Below are positions 7,707 to 16,138 of a stretch of DNA of 38,097 nt, piece after piece. The notes under the pieces were generated by a model that saw nothing but the letters and a program-made list of their open reading frames with translations, did not search any database and was not told the origin of the DNA. The number at the start of each line of letters is the position of its first letter. The first letter of the stretch is position 1. The stretch covers positions 1 through 38,097 of the forward strand of contig WRCY01000016.1 of assembly GCA_009783695.1 (NCBI GenBank), in the 5' to 3' direction. Both the position numbers and the translations under genes were made by a program. This DNA is from Oscillospiraceae bacterium. GTDB taxonomy: Bacteria; Bacillota; Clostridia; Oscillospirales; Ruminococcaceae.

Positions 7707-9146
7707 GTGTCAGATAAAAAATTAGTACAAGAGATTACTTCACGCGATGAGGATTTCGCCAAATGGTACACCGATATAGTAAAAAAGGCGGAGCTTATCG
7801 AGTATTCGAGCGTGAAAGGTTGCATGGTTATACGCCCTTACGGCTATGCTATTTGGGAAAATATACAAAAATACCTTGACCGGCGCTTTAAAGATACCGG
7901 ACACGAGAATGTCTATATGCCAATGTTCATACCGGAGAGCTTACTGAACAAAGAGAAAGACCATATCGAGGGCTTTGCACCGGAGGTAGCGTGGGTGACG
8001 CATGGCGGAAGCGAGCAGCTTGCAGAAAGAATGTGCGTCCGTCCGACTTCGGAAGTGTTGTTCTGCGAGCATTACAGGCAAATTATCTCGTCATACCGTG
8101 ACCTGCCCAAGCTGTACAATCAGTGGTGTTCGGTGGTACGCTGGGAAAAGACCACCCGCCCGTTCCTGCGCTCGCGCGAATTTCTGTGGCAGGAGGGACA
8201 CACGGCGCACGCTACAGCCGAGGACGCAATAGAGGAAACCGAGCGCATGTTGGGAGTTTATGCAGAGCACTGCGAGCAGGCGCTTAATATGCCGGTGATT
8301 AAAGGCAAGAAAACCGAAAGCGATAAATTTGCGGGGGCGGTTTCAACCTACTGCATAGAAGCCCTCATGCACGACGGCAAAGCGCTTCAGGCAGGAACGT
8401 CGCACAACTTCGGCGATAAGTTCGCAAAAGCCTTTGACATAACCTACACGAGCAGGGAAAACAAGCTCGAGCATATTCACCAGACCTCGTGGGGCGTTAC
8501 AACAAGGCTCATAGGCGCGGTCATAATGTCGCACGGCGACGACTCGGGGCTTGTACTGCCGCCGGCGATTGCTCCGGTTCAGGTGGTGATAATCCCCGTT
8601 GCCCAGCACAAGGAGGGCGTGCTTGAAAAAGCAAATGAACTTAAAGCGCAACTTTTAAGTGCCGGCTGGCGTGTTAAGGTTGACGACAGTGATAATTCGG
8701 CGGGCTGGAAATTCTCAGAATACGAGATGAAAGGCGTGCCGCTGCGGCTTGAAATCGGGCCGAAAGACATCGAACAGAATCAGTGCGTAATCGTGCGGCG
8801 CGACACGAGGGAGAAGACGTTTGTTTCACTTAACGAGCTTGAAAGCAAAGTTGCGGAACTCATGAACGCGCTCGCTGACGGCATCTACGAAAGAGCGCTC
8901 GCAAACGTCAAAGCCCGGACTTATACGTGCATAAATATCGAAGATATGAACTCCGTGCTCGCCGCAAAAGGCGACGGCTTCATTAAAGCGATGTGGTGCG
9001 GCTCGGAAGTATGCGAAGACGAGGTTAAGGAGAAGACAGGTGCAGGCTCTCGGTGTATGCCGCTTCGACAGGAAAAGGTATCCGATGTTTGCGTCTGCTG
9101 CGGTAAACCCGCGACAGCACTGGTTATTTGGGGAAAGGCATATTAG
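7707..9146 (+). CDS. proS: Prolyl-tRNA synthetase, short archaeal/eukaryal-like type
   Basis: ProRS charges tRNA(Pro) with proline. The 479-residue length and motifs mark the type without the bacterial editing insertion: class II motif 1 around [13 protein letters not shown], motif 2 around RTRPF-like [21 protein letters not shown], and motif 3 near [19 protein letters not shown]. The anticodon-binding domain follows ([10 protein letters not shown]), then the C-terminal domain with CRMCG-like cysteines near GSRCMP and CVCCGKPA. The GTG at 7707 is used, with AGAAAGGA ten bases upstream. Leader ORF D begins one base after its TAG stop. Confidence 0.96.
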   Translation: MSDKKLVQEITSRDEDFAKWYTDIVKKAELIEYSSVKGCMVIRPYGYAIWENIQKYLDRRFKDTGHENVYMPMFIPESLLNKEKDHIEGFAPEVAWVTHGGSEQLAERMCVRPTSEVLFCEHYRQIISSYRDLPKLYNQWCSVVRWEKTTRPFLRSREFLWQEGHTAHATAEDAIEETERMLGVYAEHCEQALNMPVIKGKKTESDKFAGAVSTYCIEALMHDGKALQAGTSHNFGDKFAKAFDITYTSRENKLEHIHQTSWGVTTRLIGAVIMSHGDDSGLVLPPAIAPVQVVIIPVAQHKEGVLEKANELKAQLLSAGWRVKVDDSDNSAGWKFSEYEMKGVPLRLEIGPKDIEQNQCVIVRRDTREKTFVSLNELESKVAELMNALADGIYERALANVKARTYTCINIEDMNSVLAAKGDGFIKAMWCGSEVCEDEVKEKTGAGSRCMPLRQEKVSDVCVCCGKPATALVIWGKAY

Positions 9147-9147
9147 T

Positions 9148-9216
9148 TTGAAAACAAATAAAACAGATTCGGGGAGAACGTTGTTTTCATTCCACTTTTG
9201 TGAAGAAAGGACATAA
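9148..9216 (+). CDS. Leader ORF D, 22-codon junction cassette peptide
   Basis: TTG at 9148, one base after the proS stop, opens 22 codons ending TAA at 9214-9216. The peptide starts MKTNKTDSGRTLF and ends HFCEERT. Its stop shares its last A with the ATG of the next gene. GAAAGG in the end of proS could be its ribosome binding site. It thus bridges proS and the surface-protein gene without a gap in potential translation. Confidence 0.55.
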   Translation: MKTNKTDSGRTLFSFHFCEERT

Positions 9217-9872
9217 TGAGAATAAAAATGAAAAAAACGGCAGCATTAGTACTCGCTTTTATTCTGTTAACAGCTTTCAGTGTAAACGTGTTTGCGGAGG
9301 AGGCTGAAGCCGAAGCCAACGAAAGCATTGAGAACGGCGAGGCAGAGGAAAACGAGGAAGAAAACACCATTGAGCACGTCAACTGTGAGATTTGTGAGAA
9401 CGATATTGAATTCTGCGTGTGTGAACCCGAAGACCCGGAGGATACGGAAGACCCTGAGGAAACAGAGGAGCCGGAGGACACGGAAGACCCGGACGAGCAG
9501 GAAACATCCGATATTTACGAGCCCGAGGTTACCGAGGATTCTGATGTTTCAGAACCCGAACCCGCGCCGCCGCCGCCGTATGTTCCCCCGCCTCCTCTGC
9601 ACGCGGACGATTTGATTTTTGACGAATCTCATCGTATTACGGAAACGCAGCCACCACCGCCCGAATCAGAACCCGAGCCTGTACCGGAAGACGAGTTGAA
9701 CACAACACCAATCGTAATGGGCGAAAGCTTCGACAATCCGGGCGGCAGGCCCCCCGGAGGCTCGACCGTAGTGCCTTTGATTGTCATTTTATCGCTTTTA
9801 ATCGCGGGAGCAGGAACGGCAGCGCCGTTTGTATTCAAGTATTACAGAAGAAAAATGATTTACAGGTATTAA
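9216..9872 (+). CDS. Exported, acidic Pro/Glu-rich protein with C-terminal membrane anchor
   Basis: The 218-residue protein starts MRIKMKKTAA and has a signal peptide ending near VFAEEAEA. A long acidic low-complexity region carries EDPEDTEDPEETEEPEDTED repeats, then a Pro-rich stretch (PPPPYVPPPPL). The C-terminal helix VVPLIVILSLLIAGAGTAAPF is followed by basic residues (KYYRRK). A short ICENDIEFCVC segment before the repeats may bind metal or form disulfides. This is the layout of a wall-spanning stalk held by a membrane anchor; there is no LPxTG. The ATG at 9216 overlaps the leader ORF D stop. An in-frame ATG at 9228 is an alternative start. Confidence 0.75.
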   Translation: MRIKMKKTAALVLAFILLTAFSVNVFAEEAEAEANESIENGEAEENEEENTIEHVNCEICENDIEFCVCEPEDPEDTEDPEETEEPEDTEDPDEQETSDIYEPEVTEDSDVSEPEPAPPPPYVPPPPLHADDLIFDESHRITETQPPPPESEPEPVPEDELNTTPIVMGESFDNPGGRPPGGSTVVPLIVILSLLIAGAGTAAPFVFKYYRRKMIYRY

Positions 9873-9909
9873 ATTATAAAGAAATCACGCTGCTTAATAT
9901 GAAATATTA

Positions 9910-9947
9910 AAAGACTATTTCATCTTGATGAAATAGTCTTTTTCTTT
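9910..9947. terminator. Strong bidirectional terminator
   Basis: The arms AAAGACTATTTCATC (9910-9924) and its complement (9927-9941) form a 15-base perfect stem with T-rich ends on both strands. It serves the surface-protein gene (+) and the hydrolase gene (-). Confidence 0.85.
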
Positions 9948-10010
9948 GCCCGTCACTACTCTGTAATACAATAATAAAATGCGTCCGTCGCACTCCTTTT
10001 CAAAAAGCGG

Positions 10011-10502
10011 TTAACTTAACAGGTCATTTAATGTAATAATTTTACAGCCCTTACTTTCATAATAATGCAGCATTTCGTCAATTTTTCTTTTATCATAACT
10101 CGTAATGCAATCTGACAAGACATGAACTTCATAATTTGCTTTACGTAAATTAAAGCAGGTTGATTTAACACATGCAACAGCGTCTGCTCCCGTTATGTAG
10201 AAGTCACATATATTATTTTTACTGATAAAGTCTGTAAAGTCCTCACTGCTCAATGCGTTTCCTTTATATTTTGTAAAAATATTTTCTGATACCATTTTTA
10301 AGTCCGGAACGAGTTCTGACCCGCGCGTATTGGGCTTGAAAGTCCTCGTGCCGTCTGATAGGTTTTCATGCCTGATATAAACAACATAAATATCATTATT
10401 AACTGCCCAATCAACAGATTGATTTATATTATCAATTATATCCCTGTAATTCTTTGTTATATCGTTTTGAATATCAATTATTACCAAAGCTTTTTTCTTC
10501 AT
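10011..10502 (-). CDS. Isochorismatase-family cysteine hydrolase
   Basis: The 163-residue cytoplasmic protein begins MKKKALVIIDIQNDIT, with the family's catalytic aspartate in the D-x-Q-N/D element. FTKYKGNALSSEDF contains the catalytic lysine region. ITGADAVACVKST carries the nucleophilic cysteine of the G-x-x-A/T-x-x-CV motif. Members hydrolyse nicotinamide, isochorismate or ureido compounds; the substrate here is unknown. I chose ATG 10502 because AGGAGG lies seven bases upstream, and rejected the longer frame from 10565. It stands alone between a bidirectional terminator and the divergent nrdD leader. It is more AT-rich than its neighbours. Confidence 0.85.
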   Translation of the reverse strand: MKKKALVIIDIQNDITKNYRDIIDNINQSVDWAVNNDIYVVYIRHENLSDGTRTFKPNTRGSELVPDLKMVSENIFTKYKGNALSSEDFTDFISKNNICDFYITGADAVACVKSTCFNLRKANYEVHVLSDCITSYDKRKIDEMLHYYESKGCKIITLNDLLS

Positions 10503-10541
10503 ATGATTTCCTCCTAATAAAATTGACAGTTTCGTTTTATA

Positions 10542-10570
10542 ATAGTATATTATCATAACGAACAAGACAA
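10542..10570 (-). promoter_or_regulatory. Possible promoter of the isochorismatase-like gene
   Basis: Minus-strand TTGTCT (10570-10565) and TACTAT (10547-10542) have a 17-base spacer. The match is only moderate. From 10571 to 10773 I see nothing else beyond a direct repeat of ATTTGCAC around 10721-10738. Confidence 0.4.
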
Positions 10571-10773
10571 CTGTATGTCATATTCATAATAAATCAAATG
10601 CAAATAATTAAAAAGACGGCTTGGCAGATTATCACAATACAGATTGTATGAACCTTTCCGTTATTTACCGAATAGTTTTTTATACTCCGCTGTTATATAA
10701 ACAACGGGTTTCTTTGTAGAATTTGCACAAATTTGCACGAAAAAAATTTATAAAAAAGTTTTGGCGGTTCTAT

Positions 10774-10802
10774 TGACAATTAAACTAAAACGCAATATAA
10801 TA
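10774..10802 (+). promoter_or_regulatory. Sigma-A promoter of nrdD
   Basis: TTGACA (10774-10779) is 17 bases from TATATA (10797-10802). The -10 lies inside the upstream NrdR-box-like site, so repressor binding would block polymerase. Confidence 0.65.
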
Positions 10803-10837
10803 TATATTACGGTGTCTTGAAACACTATATATAGTAC
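10791..10837 (+). promoter_or_regulatory. Pair of NrdR-box-like operators upstream of nrdD
   Basis: Box 2 (10822-10837) reads ACACTATATATAGTAC, close to the NrdR consensus ACACWATATATWGTGT. Box 1 (10791-10806, ACGCAATATATATATA) matches mainly in its left half. They are offset by 31 bases, the three-turn spacing known for NrdR box pairs. NrdR is the ATP/dATP-sensing repressor of ribonucleotide reductase genes and shares the ATP-cone found in NrdD. The nrdR gene is not in the window. Confidence 0.6.
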
Positions 10838-10856
10838 CGAAAGGAAAGTAAGAGTA

Positions 10857-13208
10857 ATGCTGACCAAAATTCTCAAGCGCGACGGGAGGCAGGTCCCGTT
10901 CAACATCGAAAAAATCGCCGACGCCATCTATAAGGCGGCGCGTGCCGTAGGCGGGCACGATTATGAATCCGCGCTCCGGCTTGCGGAAAAAGCCTGCGAA
11001 ATACTTGAGCGTCAGGCGGAAAAAACCGGACAGCCTCCCTCTGTTGAGGAGGTTCAAGATGTGGTGGAGAAAGTACTGGTTGAAACCGGGCACGCAAAAA
11101 CCGCAAAAGCTTATATTATTTACCGCTCCGACCGCACCCGCGTCCGCGAGATGAACACGAAACTGATGAAAACTTTAGAGGATTTGACGTTTAAGTCTGC
11201 AATAGAATGTGATATAAAGCGTGAAAACGCCAACATTGACGGTGACACGGCGATGGGAACAATGCTCAAGTACGGCTCGGAAAGCGCTAAGCAGTTTTAT
11301 GAGATGTACCTGCTTTCCCCCGAGCACTCCAAGGCGCACGCCGAGGGCGATATTCACATTCATGACCTCGACTTCTTCACGCTGACGACGACCTGCTGCC
11401 AGATTGATTTAATTAAGCTCTTCAAAGGCGGCTTTTCCACAGGGCACGGCTATCTGCGCGAGCCGAATAATATCGCGAGCTATTCGGCGCTTGCGTGTAT
11501 TGCAATCCAGTCCAATCAGAACGACCAGCATGGCGGGCAGTCAATCCCGAACTTCGACTATGCGCTTGCCGAGGGAGTCCGTAAAAGCTATCTGCAGCTT
11601 TATAAAAAGAACATCCTGCGCGGAATAGGGCTGTTCACGGGGAACTTGGAGGTCGGTGAGCTTGAGGAAAAAATTGAGGCTTACATTGAAAAAATAAGAG
11701 CAGAACACGGCAAAAGCCCGTCGCTTTCCGCCGGCAGGGATTATCACGACCTTGAGCTGCCATACATAACGGAGCTTGCGGAAGATGCGGACGCAGCAAA
11801 GAAAATACAGGACTTTACCCGCAAGCTGACCGAGAAGGAAACCGAGCGCGCAACCTATCAGGCGATGGAAGCGCTTGTCCACAACCTTAACACCATGAAC
11901 AGCCGCGCGGGAGCGCAGACGCCTTTTTCCTCCATTAACTACGGCACAGACACGAGCGAAGAGGGAAGAATGGTAATCCGCAATATCCTGCTCGCCAATG
12001 AAAGCGGACTCGGCAACGGTGAAACACCGATTTTCCCGATACATGTGTTTAAAATTAAAGAAGGAATAAGCTACAACCCCGAAGACCCGAACTACGACCT
12101 GTTCAAGCTTGCCTGCCGCGTTTCGGCGAAGCGGCTGTACCCGAACTTTTCGTTCCTTGACGCACCGTATAACTTAAGCTTCTACAAAGAGGGCGACTAC
12201 GATACAGAAGTAGCCTACATGGGCTGCCGCACACGCGTGATTGCCAACCGCCACGCTCCCGACCGCCAGACTGTATCGGGCCGCGGTAACTTGAGCTTTA
12301 CCTCAATCAACCTGCCGCGTATCGGGATTATCAGCTCCGGCGACATAGTAGAGTTTTTCAAAAACCTTGAGGAAACCATGAATTTGGCAATCAGCCAGCT
12401 CATGTATCGTTTTAAGATTCAATGCCAGAAAAAGGTTAAGAACTTCCCGTTTCTTATGGGGCAGGGCGTCTGGATGGATTCTGAGAAGCTCGGTCCCGAG
12501 GACAGCGTCGCGGAAATTCTGAAGCACGGCACGCTCGCGATGGGATTCATCGGGCTGCCGGAGTGTCTGACCGCATTAATCGGCAAACACCATGGCGAAA
12601 GCGAAGAAGCGCAGGAGCTGGGGCTGCGTATAATCAAGCGTCTTCGCGACAGATTAGATGAAGAGGGTGCGAAGACGGGGCTCAATTTTACGCTCCTCGC
12701 AACTCCCGCCGAAGGGCTTTGCGGCAGGTTTTTGCGCATGGATAAGAAGCGCTTCGGAGTAATCAAAGGCATTACCGACCACGATTATTACACCAACTCA
12801 TTCCATCTTCCCGTTTACTTCGACGTTTCGGCATACAGGAAAATTGAGCTTGAAGCCCCTTATCACGCGCTCACAAACGCGGGGCACATCAGCTATGTCG
12901 AGATGGACGGCAACCCGTCGAATAACCTTGAGGCTTTCGAGAAGATTATCCGCTTCATGAAAGAAAAAGGTGTCGGATACGGCTCGATTAACCACCCCGT
13001 TGACCGTGACCCGGCCTGCGGCTACACAGGCGTCATCGGCGACCGCTGCCCTAAGTGCGGGCGGCTTGAGTACGAGAACGGCGGCAAAAAGTTTGAGCGG
13101 ATTCGCCGCATTACCGGCTACCTTGCCGGGACAATAGACCGCTTCAACAACGCGAAGCAGTCGGAGGAAAAAGAGAGGCTCAGACACGATTTGTCTGACG
13201 TGAAATGA
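10857..13208 (+). CDS. nrdD: Anaerobic (class III) ribonucleoside-triphosphate reductase
   Basis: NrdD reduces ribonucleotides to deoxyribonucleotides with an oxygen-sensitive glycyl radical. The 783-residue protein has an N-terminal ATP-cone (residues ~3-95, KRDGRQVPFN at its start), then the large catalytic barrel with LTTTCCQIDL and HGGQSIPNFD. The C-terminal glycyl radical loop is RRITGYLAGTIDRFNNAKQ. Just before it, the zinc site reads DPACGYTGVIGDRCPKCG: only three cysteines are obvious, with Asp where the first Cys often is. The activase gene nrdG is not adjacent. Its stop overlaps the next ATG by four bases (ATGA). The promoter and NrdR boxes lie just upstream. Confidence 0.96.
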   Translation: MLTKILKRDGRQVPFNIEKIADAIYKAARAVGGHDYESALRLAEKACEILERQAEKTGQPPSVEEVQDVVEKVLVETGHAKTAKAYIIYRSDRTRVREMNTKLMKTLEDLTFKSAIECDIKRENANIDGDTAMGTMLKYGSESAKQFYEMYLLSPEHSKAHAEGDIHIHDLDFFTLTTTCCQIDLIKLFKGGFSTGHGYLREPNNIASYSALACIAIQSNQNDQHGGQSIPNFDYALAEGVRKSYLQLYKKNILRGIGLFTGNLEVGELEEKIEAYIEKIRAEHGKSPSLSAGRDYHDLELPYITELAEDADAAKKIQDFTRKLTEKETERATYQAMEALVHNLNTMNSRAGAQTPFSSINYGTDTSEEGRMVIRNILLANESGLGNGETPIFPIHVFKIKEGISYNPEDPNYDLFKLACRVSAKRLYPNFSFLDAPYNLSFYKEGDYDTEVAYMGCRTRVIANRHAPDRQTVSGRGNLSFTSINLPRIGIISSGDIVEFFKNLEETMNLAISQLMYRFKIQCQKKVKNFPFLMGQGVWMDSEKLGPEDSVAEILKHGTLAMGFIGLPECLTALIGKHHGESEEAQELGLRIIKRLRDRLDEEGAKTGLNFTLLATPAEGLCGRFLRMDKKRFGVIKGITDHDYYTNSFHLPVYFDVSAYRKIELEAPYHALTNAGHISYVEMDGNPSNNLEAFEKIIRFMKEKGVGYGSINHPVDRDPACGYTGVIGDRCPKCGRLEYENGGKKFERIRRITGYLAGTIDRFNNAKQSEEKERLRHDLSDVK

Positions 13209-14068
13209 AGCCGGTAATAAGCACGAGATTTGTTATAATCTTTTCGATTGCCTGTTATGTTTTTACGATTGTGCTTGTGGTTACTACCTGGGTTGGCGCT
13301 GAGCTGTACGGTAACCCGTATATACTCTTTTTTGCGAGCATACCTTATTTGATTATTACATCTATAGTAATTTACATTTATTATCAATTCCGCATACTTT
13401 ATAACATTCCTAAAATTCAAGCACCCGACCATAAAATCAAGGTTATACAGAACTATCTGCGCCGGAATACGGTTAAAGTCAATCTGCCTTTTTACGGGCG
13501 AATCAGGCGCAGATTCCTTTCCATGCTTGTGGTGGCTTACGCGGACAAGGGCGACTATCTTGCCGCGTTTGAAACTTGTGAGGAGATATGGAAGTTCCTC
13601 CCGCGTAAATTCGCGGCCGCAACCTCTCTGACCGGTGAAGAAGCCGCGATTTACGCAGATGAAATCATGGTTTTGATTCACCTGGGCAGACTCAAGCCGG
13701 CAGAAACTCTTCTGCGTGAGCTCGGCTTGAAATCGTTTTCGGATTCCGCAGGATTCTTTCTTTTAAAGCTCAGCCATCTGTATTTGTCGGTCTATAAAAG
13801 TGCAGGCATTGCCGCCGCCCGTGAAAAACTCGGGCAGGCGCGGTCTTTTTTGTCTGACGAAACTATTCAGGAGCGGTTCCCGATGAAGGATTTTAAGTAT
13901 ACGCTGCTTTATCTTGAGGCGAAGCTTGATATGCTTGAAAACAAAAATAACGAAGCGCATTATAAATTCATGAATATCATGCACGACAGCCGCAATTACG
14001 GCAGCAGAAGACTTGCAGGGGAGGAACTTAACTACTGGGTTGAGCGAAATACCGATAATAATTATTAA
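13205..14068 (+). CDS. Membrane protein with TPR-like helical cytoplasmic part, function unknown
   Basis: The 287-residue protein has two N-terminal transmembrane helices (residues ~8-30 and ~38-60), then about 220 soluble, mostly helical residues. Segments such as AYADKGDYLAAFETCEEIW and HLGRLKPAETLLRELGL resemble degenerate tetratricopeptide helices. No catalytic motif is seen. It starts inside the nrdD stop (ATGA overlap), so it is translationally coupled to nrdD, although nothing suggests a role in nucleotide reduction. Junction cassette E follows 35 bases after its stop. Confidence 0.75.
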   Translation: MKPVISTRFVIIFSIACYVFTIVLVVTTWVGAELYGNPYILFFASIPYLIITSIVIYIYYQFRILYNIPKIQAPDHKIKVIQNYLRRNTVKVNLPFYGRIRRRFLSMLVVAYADKGDYLAAFETCEEIWKFLPRKFAAATSLTGEEAAIYADEIMVLIHLGRLKPAETLLRELGLKSFSDSAGFFLLKLSHLYLSVYKSAGIAAAREKLGQARSFLSDETIQERFPMKDFKYTLLYLEAKLDMLENKNNEAHYKFMNIMHDSRNYGSRRLAGEELNYWVERNTDNNY

Positions 14069-14103
14069 ATATAATTAGTTTTACAAGGCGGTGAATTTTA
14101 AGT

Positions 14104-14172
14104 TTGAAAATAAGTAAAACTAAATCGGGGAAAACGATATTTTCATTTCCCGTTGGTGAAGAAAGGACTTAA
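14104..14172 (+). CDS. Leader ORF E, 22-codon junction cassette peptide
   Basis: TTG at 14104, nine bases after AAGGCGGTGA (a near-perfect extended Shine-Dalgarno), opens 22 codons ending TAA at 14170-14172. The peptide starts MKISKTKSGKTIF and ends PVGEERT. TAA overlaps an ATG (14172-14174) that runs out of frame into yfbR; the yfbR ATG lies eight bases further on. This copy has the best ribosome binding site for the leader ORF itself. Confidence 0.6.
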   Translation: MKISKTKSGKTIFSFPVGEERT

Positions 14173-14179
14173 TGAAAAT

Positions 14180-14770
14180 ATGGATAACACGTTCTTAGCG
14201 ATGCTTTTCCGCATGAGGCACATCAGCCGATGGAGTCTTATGTTTAACACACAGCAGGAAAATTTAATGCAGCATACTGCAGAATGTGCGTTTATAACGC
14301 ATTTTCTCGCAATTGTCGGGAATAACTGCTTTAACAAAAACTACAACGCGGATAAGCTCTGCGCTTACGCCTTGTTCCATGACGCTTCGGAGGTGCTGAC
14401 CGGCGATATGCCGACGCCCGTAAAATATTTCAACGAGGAAATAAAGTCAGCGTACAAGGATATCGAAAAAATCGCATGTGAGCGGCTTCTTGCGCATCTG
14501 CCGCCGGAGCTGCGCAGTGTTTATTCAACATACCTTGACAGAGGAAACCTGGAACCGGACGAGCGCAAGCTAATCAAAATCGCGGACAAGCTTTGCGCTT
14601 ATCTTAAATGCACTGCCGAGCTTAACGCCGGGAATAAAGAATTCGAGGCGGCGAGCATCAGCATACGCAGGCAGCTTGACAGTATCGAAAGCGAGGAGCT
14701 GCGCTATTTCCTGGACAACTGCACAGACTCGTTCACGCTGTCTCTCGACAACCTGAAAGGTGCGTTGTAG
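14180..14770 (+). CDS. yfbR: 5'-deoxynucleotidase, YfbR-type HD-domain protein
   Basis: YfbR-type enzymes dephosphorylate deoxyribonucleoside 5'-monophosphates in the cytoplasm. The 196-residue protein starts MDNTFLAMLFRMRHISRW. It shows the HD-domain metal ligands in MQHTAECA (H32) and LFHDASEVLTGDMPTPVKYF (H67-D68, E71), plus IADKLCAYLKC with the last aspartate. This matches E. coli YfbR in order, spacing and length (~199). I chose ATG 14180, 12 bases after AGAAAGGA. Longer frames from TTG 14153 or GTG 14156 lie in the cassette. The downstream HAD gene begins directly after its stop. The location after nrdD fits dNTP pool control. Confidence 0.92.
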   Translation: MDNTFLAMLFRMRHISRWSLMFNTQQENLMQHTAECAFITHFLAIVGNNCFNKNYNADKLCAYALFHDASEVLTGDMPTPVKYFNEEIKSAYKDIEKIACERLLAHLPPELRSVYSTYLDRGNLEPDERKLIKIADKLCAYLKCTAELNAGNKEFEAASISIRRQLDSIESEELRYFLDNCTDSFTLSLDNLKGAL

Positions 14771-15415
14771 ATGTTGCGCTATTCGTATGTGATTTGGGAT
14801 TGGAACGGAACGCTGCTTGACGATGTTGACTGGTGTGTGAATGTGATTAACCGTATGCTTTTAAGAAGAAAATTAAAAACATTTGATGGAATCTGCGATT
14901 ATCACGAGGTTTTTTCATTCCCCGTGATTGATTATTACAGGAAAATAGGTTTTGATTTTGAGAAAGAGCCTTTTGAGGATTTAGCCGTTGAGTACGTTGA
15001 GGACTATTATTCGGGGAGCTTTAAGCTGCATGAAAATGCAGAGGATATTCTCCGCATAATTCATGAAAAAGGCATTAAACAGGCAATATTATCCGCATCG
15101 GAGATTAATTACCTGAACGCGCAGCTTTCCGGATTTGATATAACGAAGTACTTTGATGAAATTCTTGGAATATCGAATATTCTTGCAGGCAGCAAGACTG
15201 AAGCAGGCAGGGAATTTATAAAGAGGAATAACGTTAAAAACGCGCTTTTTGTCGGAGATACAGAACATGATTTTGAAACTGCGAAAATGCTCGGCGCAGA
15301 CTGCGTTTTAATTGCCCGCGGTCATCAAAGCAGGGAACGGCTTATGCGGCTCGGCGCTCCCGTGCTTGACAACATTACAGGTGTTTTGGAGTATTTAAAT
15401 CTTGAAACAGGGTAA
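14771..15415 (+). CDS. HAD-family phosphatase, phosphoglycolate-phosphatase-like
   Basis: The 214-residue protein has HAD motif I as IWDWNGTLLDD (D10 nucleophile; Asn in place of the second Asp, common in this clostridial branch). Motif II is in AILSAS, motif III lysine in the GSKTEAG region, and motif IV is GDTEHDFETAK. The cap is the helical C1 type (residues ~17-85). The substrate is unknown; phosphoglycolate or a nucleotide are the usual candidates. It abuts yfbR with zero spacing, suggesting coupled translation and perhaps linked phosphate-ester metabolism. Leader ORF F begins inside its last codons. Confidence 0.85.
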   Translation: MLRYSYVIWDWNGTLLDDVDWCVNVINRMLLRRKLKTFDGICDYHEVFSFPVIDYYRKIGFDFEKEPFEDLAVEYVEDYYSGSFKLHENAEDILRIIHEKGIKQAILSASEINYLNAQLSGFDITKYFDEILGISNILAGSKTEAGREFIKRNNVKNALFVGDTEHDFETAKMLGADCVLIARGHQSRERLMRLGAPVLDNITGVLEYLNLETG

Positions 15416-15470
15416 TAGTGAATTAGGGAAAACATTGTTTTCACTTCCTGCCGGTGGTGAAAGGGTTTAA
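15402..15470 (+). CDS. Leader ORF F, 22-codon junction cassette peptide overlapping the HAD gene end
   Basis: TTG at 15402 lies out of frame inside the last HAD codons and opens exactly 22 codons to TAA at 15468-15470. The peptide starts MKQGNSELGKTLF and ends PAGGERV. The usual TAATG is TAATAG here. The length is preserved even though half of the N-terminal codons come from the HAD gene's end, which suggests selection on the ORF or a precise insertion. Confidence 0.5.
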   Translation: MKQGNSELGKTLFSLPAGGERV

Positions 15471-15477
15471 TAGAAAT

Positions 15478-15795
15478 ATGATAAGATGTTCACGGTTTAC
15501 GGTTATAGACGAGTCTTTTATATGCGCTGTCTGCGGCGCGGCGATTGCGCCGCTCGGGTATACCGCCCGCGACCATTGCAGCAAGTGCCTTTGCTCGCTT
15601 CACCTCGACGAAAACCCCGGCGACCGCCTGAGCGGCTGCGGCGGAGTGCTTATGCCGATTGGAGCGGAGCAGGGGAAGAAAGGCGTGAAAATTATTTATA
15701 AGTGCAGAAAATGCAAAATGCAAAAGAAAAATATCGCCGCAAAAGACGACGATAACGAGATGATTATAAAATTATTTTCAAATCCGCTCACATAA
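15478..15795 (+). CDS. RNHCP-domain zinc-ribbon-like protein
   Basis: The 105-residue protein matches the RNHCP domain: FICAVCGAAIAPLGY, then RDHCSKCLCSLHLDENPGD in place of the name-giving RNHCP, then SGCGGVLMPIG and YKCRKCKMQ. Four CxxC-type cysteine pairs suggest zinc binding. The molecular role of this family is unknown. I chose ATG 15478, which follows AAAGGG by 12 bases. Its end overlaps the convergent HMA-like gene by eight bases. It is the last gene of the plus-strand run starting at nrdD. Confidence 0.85.
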   Translation: MIRCSRFTVIDESFICAVCGAAIAPLGYTARDHCSKCLCSLHLDENPGDRLSGCGGVLMPIGAEQGKKGVKIIYKCRKCKMQKKNIAAKDDDNEMIIKLFSNPLT

Positions 15796-16027
15796 TATGC
15801 ACTTCATACCTTGATTCGGAAACATCGTAACCCATTTTATCCAGCTCGTCAAAGAGCTGGTGTTTTCTGATTCCGGTAGTGTCAAAATCCACCGCCACGC
15901 TGTTTCTCATCGTGTTCATGCTCACGGATATAACACCACGAAGCTTATCCAAATCGCTTTTTATTCTTTTAATATCCTTTTTCCCGTTAATTTCATTAAC
16001 AATAAAATACGCACTCGCCTTAGACAT
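15788..16027 (-). CDS. Small HMA-like protein without the CxxC metal site
   Basis: The 79-residue protein has the beta-alpha-beta pattern of heavy-metal-associated domains: KIRG-like DKLRGVISVSMNTMRNSVAVDF, then HQLFDELDKMGYDV. The copper-binding CxxC is absent; the loop reads DKLRGV. It is probably a metal-free ferredoxin-like fold with a structural or partner-binding role. I chose ATG 16027, seven bases after GAGGGGGAG, over upstream methionines at 16099 and 16090. Its 3' end overlaps the RNHCP gene by eight bases. Confidence 0.6.
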   Translation of the reverse strand: MSKASAYFIVNEINGKKDIKRIKSDLDKLRGVISVSMNTMRNSVAVDFDTTGIRKHQLFDELDKMGYDVSESRYEVHIM

Positions 16028-16100
16028 TTGTCCGCTCCCCCTCACTCTTTTAATTAATCTATGATTATTCTTAGCAAAATATACTGGCATTATACGCAAT

Positions 16101-16132
16101 AAAAAGGGAACCGCAGTTTTAAGGCGGTTCCC
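16101..16132 (-). terminator. Intrinsic terminator after the lipoprotein gene
   Basis: GGGAACCGC (16106-16114) pairs with GCGGTTCCC (16124-16132), a nine-base stem. On the minus strand it is followed by TTTTT (16105-16101). Confidence 0.85.
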
Positions 16133-16138
16133 GATTCA

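Noticed and set aside
9292-9615. Arg-rich ORF inside the acidic surface-protein gene
   Set aside because: It is the shifted frame of the Glu/Asp/Pro repeat codons, not a real protein.
14153-14179. Upstream starts for yfbR, and similar extensions of ackA, the RNHCP gene and the TSCPD gene
   Set aside because: The extra residues are encoded by the repeated cassette and include the ribosome binding site; family alignments start at the later ATG.
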